DNA from: Parcubacteria bacterium C7867-008
Lineage (GTDB): Bacteria; Patescibacteria; Paceibacteria; UBA9973; UBA2103
Assembly: GCA_001189215.1 (NCBI GenBank)
Contig: LFCR01000002.1
Location: forward strand, 1 to 64,000
Direction: 5' to 3'
Length of the DNA stretch: 64,000 bases
Shown: positions 58,088 to 64,000 of the stretch, piece by piece
Layout of the letters: each line of letters begins with the position of its first letter
Numbering within the stretch: position 1 is the stretch's first letter
The notes under the pieces: model-generated
The model's database searches: none
What the model was told of the DNA's origin: nothing
Seen by the model: the letters and a program-made list of their open reading frames with translations, nothing else
Translations under genes and position numbers: made by a program

Positions 58088-58606
58088 ATGAATCTTCTTC
58101 ACGACATTCCTGCAGGTTCGAAGGATGAAATGAACGTCATCATTGAGATCAACAAGGGTTCGAAGAATAAGTATGAAATAGATAAGGAGACCGGTATCAT
58201 CGCGCTTGATCGCGTGATGCATTCTGCACAAGACTATCCATTCGACTACGGCTTTGTACCGCAGACACTTTGGGATGATGGTGATGCACTTGATGTGGTA
58301 CTTCTCACGACCTATCCTCTCTTCCCTGGCCTACTCGTAACCGCCCGTCCTGTTGGCATCATGCACATGATTGATGGTGGTGAGGCAGATGAGAAGGTTA
58401 TCGCTGTTCCGGTAGGTGATCCGCGCTTTGCAGACGTAAAAGATCTTGCAGACGTAAACGCGCACACCCTTAAGGAAATTGCGCACTTCTTCGCTACCTA
58501 TAAGCAACTTCAGAAAAAGGAGGTGCAGGTTGGTGAGTTTGAAGGCGCAGATGTTGCGAAAGCAGCGTTTGAACGAGCACAGCAGCTCTACACAGAGAAG
58601 AAATAA
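58088..58606 (+). CDS. ppa: inorganic pyrophosphatase, family I
   Basis: This 172-residue protein hydrolyses pyrophosphate. Family blocks are IIEINKGSKNKYEIDKETG, YPFDYGFVPQTLWDDGDALD with VVLLTTYPLFPG, and the metal-binding DPRFADVKDLADVNAHTLKE. It lies 5 nt after nusA, so the two are probably co-transcribed. A hairpin terminator follows. Confidence 0.96.
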   Translation: MNLLHDIPAGSKDEMNVIIEINKGSKNKYEIDKETGIIALDRVMHSAQDYPFDYGFVPQTLWDDGDALDVVLLTTYPLFPGLLVTARPVGIMHMIDGGEADEKVIAVPVGDPRFADVKDLADVNAHTLKEIAHFFATYKQLQKKEVQVGEFEGADVAKAAFERAQQLYTEKK

Positions 58607-58630
58607 ACTCAATTCATTTTGGGTTATGGA

Positions 58631-58663
58631 ATGATGCCCCTATACTTAGGGGCATCATTCTTA
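58631..58663 (+). terminator. terminator after ppa
   Basis: ATGATGCCCC pairs with GGGGCATCAT around TATACTTA. The loop itself contains TATACT, a possible -10 for the next gene. Confidence 0.65.
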
Positions 58664-58666
58664 TAT

Positions 58667-58897
58667 ATGGAAGACACCACAAACCCAACCCCTGTTACTA
58701 TCGAAGCTCCCGTAATGCCCGCGGCAAGTACTGCAGCAGCAGCTCCTGAAATGAAAAAGACAAACAAGTCGTGGGGAGCACTTATTGTGATCTTCCTTAT
58801 TCTTGCTGTTGTAGTGATCGGTGCCTTCTACGCATGGGGCGAACGTGTTGCGCAACAAGCAGACGCACTACCGGTTCCAACCGAAACAGTTAACTAG
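58667..58897 (+). CDS. small single-span membrane protein
   Basis: This 76-residue protein starts MEDTTNPTPVTIEAPVMPAA, has one transmembrane helix (WGALIVIFLILAVVVIGAFY) and a short outer tail with WGERVAQQADALPVPTETVN. It has the same architecture as the 80-residue protein at 6995. Function unknown. The start is taken as the ATG at 58667, just after the ppa terminator. Confidence 0.7.
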   Translation: MEDTTNPTPVTIEAPVMPAASTAAAAPEMKKTNKSWGALIVIFLILAVVVIGAFYAWGERVAQQADALPVPTETVN

Positions 58898-59537
58898 AGC
58901 GTCTTCGGAAACGAACACAAATCTTGTTTGCAAGAACAATTACAACACCAAACACCAAGAAGAACGGCACGAATGCTGCACACGCGTGCAGCATTCGTTC
59001 GTAACTACCAAGACGTACGGGATCAAGAAAGAAGTACGGATACGTACCGGTATACAGTCCAAGAATCTGTACTACTGCTGCATATACCGCGGTGAGCATG
59101 ATCCAGTACAAGATTGAGAACCATCGCACGTTGTTTTTGGGCGGGAAGACTATCCAATCAATCGCTACGACAATGGGAATAATTTGATGGAATAACATGT
59201 TTGCCCAAGGAAGTGCATATGCAATGTGATCCATGGCGCCAGGACCACGCAGAAAGAAGGTGTACGTAACACCCGTAGCAACAATACAGAACACACTGAA
59301 GCCACGAACCCATTCAAATCGTTTTGAGAATGCTCCGTTACGAACAGTTGCAAACGCCTCAGCACTCAACACGAGTGCGACCAATATGTTACTGAGAATT
59401 GTGAAGTAGCTAAAGAAGAGGCCAACGTATTGCGTGGTGAATCCCCCAACACTAGCGCCATAGGTAAACTGCGCAACAAGTGCAACCGTTATAAGAGTGG
59501 CGAATAGAAACTGATAGATACTACGGAATTTGATCAT
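58890..59537 (-). CDS. Pr6Pr-like six-helix membrane protein
   Basis: This 215-residue protein has about six transmembrane helices. The segment QYVGLFFSYFTILSNILVAL is the FSYFT-SN signature of the Pr6Pr family, and HQIIPIVVAIDWIVFPPKNN is the second conserved block. Biochemical role unknown. TATACT 9 nt upstream sets the start. It is convergent with the small membrane protein, overlapping by 8 nt. Confidence 0.85.
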   Translation of the reverse strand: MIKFRSIYQFLFATLITVALVAQFTYGASVGGFTTQYVGLFFSYFTILSNILVALVLSAEAFATVRNGAFSKRFEWVRGFSVFCIVATGVTYTFFLRGPGAMDHIAYALPWANMLFHQIIPIVVAIDWIVFPPKNNVRWFSILYWIMLTAVYAAVVQILGLYTGTYPYFFLDPVRLGSYERMLHACAAFVPFFLVFGVVIVLANKICVRFRRRSS

Positions 59538-59546
59538 GCATTGGGT

Positions 59547-59552
59547 AGTATA
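59547..59552 (-). promoter_or_regulatory. leaderless -10 box for the Pr6Pr-like gene
   Basis: TATACT, 9 nt, ATG (59537). Confidence 0.5.
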
Positions 59553-59620
59553 CCGGAGCTAATAAGTTCAGCTATACTTAGCGGCACGGAGTTCATCCGC
59601 TTACCTTCTTACCTTCATCC

Positions 59621-60412
59621 ATGAAATCATCCATATCTATAGGAGTTATTGCAGCGCTTGCATTAGCTGTTACTTCAACACCAGTCGCACACGCAATAGT
59701 TACCAATTACCAAGTGAACGTTGATGTCCCAGGGGTATCCGTTAAAACCGTAAATGGCACCGCAACCGTAAAGGTGGATGGTGTTGGTACAGTAAATGGA
59801 AACGGCACGGTGGACATTAATACCGGAGACATGATGGTGAGCACCAGTGACGCCATGGTGAACGTACAGACGCCTGGTCTCGTTGTTAAGACCACAGGAG
59901 GAGCTGATGTGAATCTTGGGTATGGGGGACAGACTCTCAGTACCGTAGTAGAGAGTGGCGTTGATGCTTCAAGTGCAAAGACTATCGCATCTCTTGAGGG
60001 AAATGCTGCCACATACATCAAGACACAAGAAGATGTTGATGCATATGGAAAGATTGTCGTTGAAAGCACTCCTCAAGTGCAGAATGTTGAAGCACGAGCC
60101 AGTGGTGTGAATGTTAGCTACGCACAGAAAGGAAAACTTTTCGGGTTCATTCCTGTAACCATGAATGCGCATGTGAGTGTTGATGCGTCTGGAAATGTCT
60201 CGGTGAAACTTCCTTGGTACCACGTACTTGTTATGAGTGAGGGCGATACTATCGCAACTTCTGTAGAGACCCGTATTGCAGCAGCGAAGTCTACCGAAGA
60301 GGTAACCGTAACAGGTGAAGCTGAACTAAATCCAGTGGAACAGGCTCGTATTACGCACTATGTAACCGAGGTACTCATAAGTGACGGTTCAGTTGAAATA
60401 AACGTTAAATAG
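59621..60412 (+). CDS. exported beta-rich protein of unknown family
   Basis: In this 263-residue protein a signal peptide (ISIGVIAALALAVTSTPVAH) precedes a Val/Thr/Gly-rich beta region with repeating VNGTATVKVDGVGTVNGNGT-type strands. A second domain follows from about residue 120 (IASLEGNAATYIKTQEDVDA, GKLFGFIPVTMNAHVSVDAS). FGFIPVTMNAHVSVDASGNV recurs in my impression of exported proteins of this group, but I know no function. A TATACT box lies about 50 nt upstream. Confidence 0.65.
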   Translation: MKSSISIGVIAALALAVTSTPVAHAIVTNYQVNVDVPGVSVKTVNGTATVKVDGVGTVNGNGTVDINTGDMMVSTSDAMVNVQTPGLVVKTTGGADVNLGYGGQTLSTVVESGVDASSAKTIASLEGNAATYIKTQEDVDAYGKIVVESTPQVQNVEARASGVNVSYAQKGKLFGFIPVTMNAHVSVDASGNVSVKLPWYHVLVMSEGDTIATSVETRIAAAKSTEEVTVTGEAELNPVEQARITHYVTEVLISDGSVEINVK

Positions 60413-60425
60413 CCACGTTGGTTCG

Positions 60426-60462
60426 AAAGAAGGACTCCTGCATGCAGGAGTCCTTCTTTTTT
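60426..60462 (+). terminator. terminator after the 59621 gene
   Basis: AGAAGGACTCCTG pairs perfectly with its complement around CATG and is followed by TTTTTT. Confidence 0.85.
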
Positions 60463-60464
60463 GG

Positions 60465-60470
60465 TACCAT
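60465..60470 (+). promoter_or_regulatory. leaderless -10 box for clpP
   Basis: TACCAT, 8 nt, ATG (60479). It lies immediately after the preceding terminator. Confidence 0.55.
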
Positions 60471-60478
60471 TCCTTATT

Positions 60479-61090
60479 ATGGCTACCAAAACATCATCTT
60501 CCCCGTCTTCGATGCTCGTTCCTATGGTGCTCGAGAAATCACAGTTCGGTGAGCGTGCATACGATATATACTCTCGCCTTCTCCGCGACCGTATCATCTT
60601 CCTTGGCGGCCCTATCGATGATGATGTAGCAAACCTCATCATTTCTCAGCTTCTCTTCCTTGAGACAGAAGACCCTAAGCGTGATATCTGGCTCTACGTG
60701 AACTCACCGGGTGGTCACGTGCACTCTGGTCTCGCTATTGTTGACGCAATGAACCATGTAAAACCAGATGTCGCTACCGTTGCTATCGGTATGGCAGCCT
60801 CTATGGGTTCTATCATTCTCGCCTCAGGTGCTAAAGGAAAGCGTTTCGCTCTTCCAAACGCAGACATCATGATCCATCAGCCACACGGTGGTGCAGAAGG
60901 ACAGGCTGCTGATATTGAGATTAGCGCGCGTCGTATTCTCTCTCTGCGTGAACGTCTCAACAAAATCCTTGCCAAAACAACCGGTCAACCACTTGAGAAG
61001 ATAACGCGTGATGTTGATCGTGACTTCTATCTTTCAGCTGATGAAGCGAAGAAGTACGGCATCGTAGATCAGGTGTACAAGACTAAGTAG
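60479..61090 (+). CDS. clpP: ATP-dependent Clp protease proteolytic subunit
   Basis: This 203-residue protein has VPMVLEKSQFGERAYDIYSR and IIFLGGPIDDDVANLIISQL. The catalytic Ser is in IGMAASMGSIILASG, the His in DIMIHQPHGG, and the Asp in ITRDVDRDFYLSADEA. ClpP forms a barrel degrading proteins unfolded by ClpX/ClpC. It is the standard length. The start at 60479 follows a TACCAT box. Confidence 0.96.
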   Translation: MATKTSSSPSSMLVPMVLEKSQFGERAYDIYSRLLRDRIIFLGGPIDDDVANLIISQLLFLETEDPKRDIWLYVNSPGGHVHSGLAIVDAMNHVKPDVATVAIGMAASMGSIILASGAKGKRFALPNADIMIHQPHGGAEGQAADIEISARRILSLRERLNKILAKTTGQPLEKITRDVDRDFYLSADEAKKYGIVDQVYKTK

Positions 61091-61092
61091 GT

Positions 61093-61533
61093 ATGATCCA
61101 TCTAGAGCGGCCAGCAGACTTCAACCCTAGGTTTGAAGTAGTGAGCTGCGTTCTAGAACATAATGGTTCGTTCCTGTTACTCCACCGCCACGCACACAAA
61201 CCCCAAGGCAATACCTGGGGTCTTCCGGGAGGTAAAGCGGAACCTGAAGAAGACATCCAGACCGCTATTGCACGAGAAGTATTCGAAGAGACGGGATACG
61301 TTGCTTCACCAGAGGTCTTTATCCATTCCCATGAACTCCTCGTAACGCATGATGGATACGATTTCGTGTATCACGTCTTTGGTCATACCCTGTCGAACCC
61401 GTATGAAGTACAAGTAGAGGAGGCTGCACACCAAGGGTATCGTTGGGTATCGCTTGAAGAAGCATTGGAACTCCCTCTCATGCCAGATGAAGACCAAAGT
61501 ATCCTACAGTTTTACCGAACCCGTGAAGCGTAG
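61093..61533 (+). CDS. Nudix hydrolase
   Basis: In this 146-residue protein the Nudix box GGKAEPEEDIQTAIAREVFE followed by ETGY fits GX5EX7REUXEEXGU. It hydrolyses nucleoside diphosphate-linked compounds; the substrate is open, and MutT- or RppH-like roles are possible. It follows clpP by 2 nt, so it is co-transcribed with it. Confidence 0.92.
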   Translation: MIHLERPADFNPRFEVVSCVLEHNGSFLLLHRHAHKPQGNTWGLPGGKAEPEEDIQTAIAREVFEETGYVASPEVFIHSHELLVTHDGYDFVYHVFGHTLSNPYEVQVEEAAHQGYRWVSLEEALELPLMPDEDQSILQFYRTREA

Positions 61534-61608
61534 TAAGGTGCACCTGTTCCCTCTTATTTGATCCCTAACCCTTTGTAGACCTATTGGGCACGACCTACGA
61601 AGGACTGA

Positions 61609-63144
61609 ATGTATATGTCTATAAAATTAGTATTGATTCTGCTGGCCATTTCAGGCACAGCAGGTATCGCGCTTGGCTATGTCTTGCGTCTCCTTATCGC
61701 ACTGGGACAACGTGGTTCTCTCGAGCTTGAAGTGAAGCAGCGTATGCTCGAAGCGAAGGAGCGTGCCAGTCGTATCATCGCTGAAGCTGAAGCTCGTGGT
61801 GAAGAAATAGAAAAAGAAGCTACCGCTCCCCTTAAAGAGCGTGAAACTCGTATAGAGTCCTATGCTAATCGCCTTTCAAAGCGTGAAGAGTTTCTTGATG
61901 AGCGCGAACAGGGTCTTTCTGAACTAAGTGAGCAGGTGAAGATGCGTGAGAATGAAGCAGCAAACCTGAAACGAGAGGCTGCAGCACTTATTCAAAGCGA
62001 ACAGGCAGAACTTGCACGTATTGCGGAACTTTCTGAAGAAGAGGCTCGTACAAAACTATTGAGTAACATAGAGCAATTGCATGAGAAAGCGATTCTCGCA
62101 CGTATTCAGAAGCTTGAGACTAACGGCCGTGAGCGTATTGAAGAAACTGCACGTGGCATTCTTCTCACCGCCATTCATCGCATGGGCAATGCAGTGAACA
62201 CAGAGGTGATGACACTGTCTGTGCAACTCCCCTCAGAAGAACTCAAAGGAAAGGTTATCGGCAAAGAGGGCCGTAACATAAAGGCCTTTGAACGCGCTAC
62301 CGGTGTAGACGTCATCATCGATGAAGCACCAGACCGTATTACTCTTTCTTCCTTTGATCCGCTACGTCGCCATATCGCCAAGATAGCGCTTGAACGCCTT
62401 ATCGAAGATGGCCGTATCCAGCCTGCAAAGATTGAGGAGATCGTTGAGAAGGCAAAGCAGGAAGTTGAGACCATCATTAAGCAAAAGGGTGAGGAAGCAG
62501 CGTATGAGGTTGGCATTGTTGGTCTCGACTCACGCCTTATTACCCTTCTCGGTCGTCTGCACTTCCGTACCAGCTACGGACAGAACGTCCTACAGCACTC
62601 TATTGAAATGGCACACATTGCTGGCATGCTCGCAGCAGAACTTGATGCAGATGCTGAGGTTGCACGCACTGGTGCTCTCCTTCATGACATTGGAAAAGCC
62701 GTAGATCATGAGGTACAAGGCACTCATGTTGAGATTGGTCGCCGTATCCTTGAGAAGTTCGGTGTAGACAAGAAGGTTATTCAGGCGATGCAGGCACATC
62801 ATGAGGAATATCCGTATGAAACACCTGAGTCAATCATCGTGCAGGTTGCAGATAGCATCTCTGCAAGTCGCCCAGGTGCACGCAGAGACACCATTGAGCG
62901 GTATCTAGAGCGTCTTGGTGATCTTGAGCGCATAGCAAAGGGATTTGAAGGTGTTGAGAAGGTGTATGCGATACAAGCAGGACGTGAAATACGTATCTTT
63001 GTTAATCCAGGTAAGGTATCAGACCTTGAAACACATAAACTTGCGCGAGAAATTGCTGCACGTATTCAAGAAGAGCTTAAATATCCGGGAGAAATTAAAG
63101 TGAATGTGATTCGTGAGAACCGTGTGGTTGAATTCGCACGCTAA
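61609..63144 (+). CDS. rny: ribonuclease Y
   Basis: This 511-residue endoribonuclease initiates mRNA decay. An N-terminal membrane helix (LVLILLAISGTAGIALGYVL) leads to a long coiled coil (about 40-190). The KH domain is GKVIGKEGRNIKAFERATGV and the HD domain has HSIEMAHIAGMLAAELDADA with ALLHDIGKAVDHEVQGTHVE and MQAHHEEYP. The C-terminus KVNVIRENRVVEFAR is standard. In a leaderless-rich genome, mRNA turnover by RNase Y is of interest. Confidence 0.96.
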   Translation: MYMSIKLVLILLAISGTAGIALGYVLRLLIALGQRGSLELEVKQRMLEAKERASRIIAEAEARGEEIEKEATAPLKERETRIESYANRLSKREEFLDEREQGLSELSEQVKMRENEAANLKREAAALIQSEQAELARIAELSEEEARTKLLSNIEQLHEKAILARIQKLETNGRERIEETARGILLTAIHRMGNAVNTEVMTLSVQLPSEELKGKVIGKEGRNIKAFERATGVDVIIDEAPDRITLSSFDPLRRHIAKIALERLIEDGRIQPAKIEEIVEKAKQEVETIIKQKGEEAAYEVGIVGLDSRLITLLGRLHFRTSYGQNVLQHSIEMAHIAGMLAAELDADAEVARTGALLHDIGKAVDHEVQGTHVEIGRRILEKFGVDKKVIQAMQAHHEEYPYETPESIIVQVADSISASRPGARRDTIERYLERLGDLERIAKGFEGVEKVYAIQAGREIRIFVNPGKVSDLETHKLAREIAARIQEELKYPGEIKVNVIRENRVVEFAR

Positions 63145-63164
63145 CCACACTTGACAGATTCTAT

Positions 63165-63190
63165 AAAAATCACCCTTATGGGTGATTTTT
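63165..63190 (+). terminator. terminator after rny
   Basis: AAAAATCACCC pairs with GGGTGATTTTT around TTAT. Confidence 0.8.
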
Positions 63191-63218
63191 CGCTATCCCC
63201 CTTATATTTCCTAGCCTA

Positions 63219-63246
63219 TTGCGTTATATCCCTCATTTTCTATACT
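63219..63246 (+). promoter_or_regulatory. putative promoter of the HU gene
   Basis: TTGCGT, 16-bp spacer, TATACT. The predicted leader is about 45 nt, unlike the leaderless genes. Confidence 0.55.
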
Positions 63247-63298
63247 TTCCGCACAGACCTCCCTTGGAGGACTTAGCCCTAAACCCCAATAGATTCGT

Positions 63299-63505
63299 AT
63301 GAACAAGGCAGATATCGTGATGAAGGTGCAGGATGTGCTCGGCGGAACGAAAGCTGATGCAGAGCGCGCTGTAGAGATGGTTATCGAAAGCATCGTAGGT
63401 GGCCTCAAGGCTGGTGACGAAGTATCGATTGCAGGTCTCGGCATTTTCCGTGCAAAGCCTCGTGCTGCACGTATGGCACGTAACCCTCGCACAGGTGAGT
63501 TCTAA
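63299..63505 (+). CDS. HU-family DNA-binding protein, C-terminally shortened
   Basis: It has 68 residues against about 90 in the family. The N-terminus and arm are normal: NKADIVMKVQDVLGGTKADA and VSIAGLGIFRAKPRAARMAR with NPRTGEF*. The usual continuation (IPAxxVPxFxxGKxLKxxV) that completes the arm base and last helix is missing. The stop codon (63503-63505) overlaps the first bases of the terminator stem, and no continuation is present in other frames. HU compacts DNA as a dimer; DNA binding by the short form is uncertain. Confidence 0.88.
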   Translation: MNKADIVMKVQDVLGGTKADAERAVEMVIESIVGGLKAGDEVSIAGLGIFRAKPRAARMARNPRTGEF

Positions 63506-63540
63506 AAGGAAAAGCCCCGCTAAGCGGGGCTTTTCCTTTT
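63504..63540 (+). terminator. terminator fused to the HU stop codon
   Basis: AAAAGGAAAAGCCCCGC pairs perfectly with its complement around TAA. The stem begins inside the stop codon. Confidence 0.85.
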
Positions 63541-63542
63541 AT

Positions 63543-64000
63543 CTACACGAGTGGCCAAAGATTCTTAAACACCTCCCGTTGATCATGCGCCATGAGCTTG
63601 TCATGGATTTCAACAAGGTAAAACGGTTTTGTACGGGTATTAATCATGATTAGATAGTCTCCCACAATCCACGTGGTGGAGAGGAAGTCAGCTGCCTCTC
63701 CCCAGAACTTAATATTTCGATTCTTAAGGTGTCCACGTGATTTAGCAAATTGGACTTCAATTGGCGCACGATTACTTAACAGCTTAAGGTCAATACCTTC
63801 TGGCCAACGGAGCCAGTACCAACTTATCCATTCGTTGTAGTGTTCAACAAAAGTATGGTCTTGGAATCCCCACCAGGTGCGCTCATCGGTAGCGAGCAAG
63901 TTAGCATCCCAGACTTCTGCTTGTTGATGGAGAAAAGAAGATATCTTTGATTCTTCAATAAATCGAACGGTTGGGACCGGATACGCAGTCTTAGCTGAAA
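63543..64000 (-). CDS. TrmB-like transcriptional regulator, C-terminal part (5' end outside window)
   Basis: The frame is open from 64000 to the stop at 63543 (152 residues visible). It begins in YPVPTVRFIEESKISSFLHQ and contains TWWGFQDHTFVEHYNEWISW, EGIDLKLLSNRAPIEVQFAK, STTWIVGDYLIMINTRTKPF and YLVEIHDKLMAHDQREVFKN. These match the effector domain I associate with TrmB-type regulators of CPR bacteria; the N-terminal winged helix would be to the right of the window. Target genes unknown. Confidence 0.75.
   Translation of the reverse strand, partial: SAKTAYPVPTVRFIEESKISSFLHQQAEVWDANLLATDERTWWGFQDHTFVEHYNEWISWYWLRWPEGIDLKLLSNRAPIEVQFAKSRGHLKNRNIKFWGEAADFLSTTWIVGDYLIMINTRTKPFYLVEIHDKLMAHDQREVFKNLWPLV

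Overview
The window reads as a chromosomal segment of a Candidate Phyla Radiation (Patescibacteria) bacterium, most likely of the Parcubacteria/Paceibacteria type. Four things point there. The S10-spc ribosomal block has no rpmD between rpsE and rplO. Genes are short and tightly packed. Envelope genes are dominated by type IV pilus/pseudopilin and competence (ComEC) functions, with many one-helix small membrane proteins. The rightmost partial gene has the C-terminal domain I associate with TrmB-like regulators of this group. The phylum is an inference from gene content; no 16S rRNA is present.

Layout. 1-951: end of infC, then rpmI and rplT. 988-3459: a complete IS1595-family element of 2,456 bp with near-perfect terminal inverted repeats and an 8-bp target duplication, carrying a transposase, four small ORFs, a tRNA-Thr-like gene and a structured-RNA region. 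3468-9151: YbjQ, a pseudopilin, a beta-CASP nuclease, ndk, map and adk. 9201-24467: secY and the spc/S10 ribosomal genes on the minus strand up to tuf. This block is interrupted at rpsN|rplE, rpsS|rplB and rplC|rpsJ by small unknown genes. 24693-31614: a beta-helix surface protein, a pseudopilin, fusA, rpsG and rpsL. 31676-45673: a 2OG-Fe(II) oxygenase, an LCAT-like lipase, a site-2 protease, L28, the two halves of ComEC, superoxide dismutase, RNase H, RecJ, HIT, Pgk, a GDSL hydrolase and TpiA. 45698-55808: three minor pilin-like genes, TMEM175, VOC, DUF5715 and HD-like proteins, PilC and PilB. 55885-64000: TetR, NusA, Ppa, small membrane proteins, ClpP, a Nudix hydrolase, RNase Y, a short HU and a partial TrmB-like regulator.

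Two gene dialects are interleaved. About 25 core genes or operon heads have a TANNNT -10 box only 6-9 nt in front of the start codon, so their mRNAs should be leaderless. Core genes inside operons also generally lack Shine-Dalgarno sequences. By contrast, a dozen mostly unknown single genes have good Shine-Dalgarno sites, in several cases near-consensus sigma70 promoters, and their own hairpin terminators. Several of these sit inside the ribosomal cluster. They look like self-contained cassettes with a different expression history.

Three universally conserved proteins end early: S12 (rpsL), L22 (rplV) and HU. In none of them does the sequence after the stop contain the missing part. A coiled-coil gene at 18563-18891 is split by one extra CT unit in a short CT repeat, which makes it a candidate phase-variable gene or a sequencing error.
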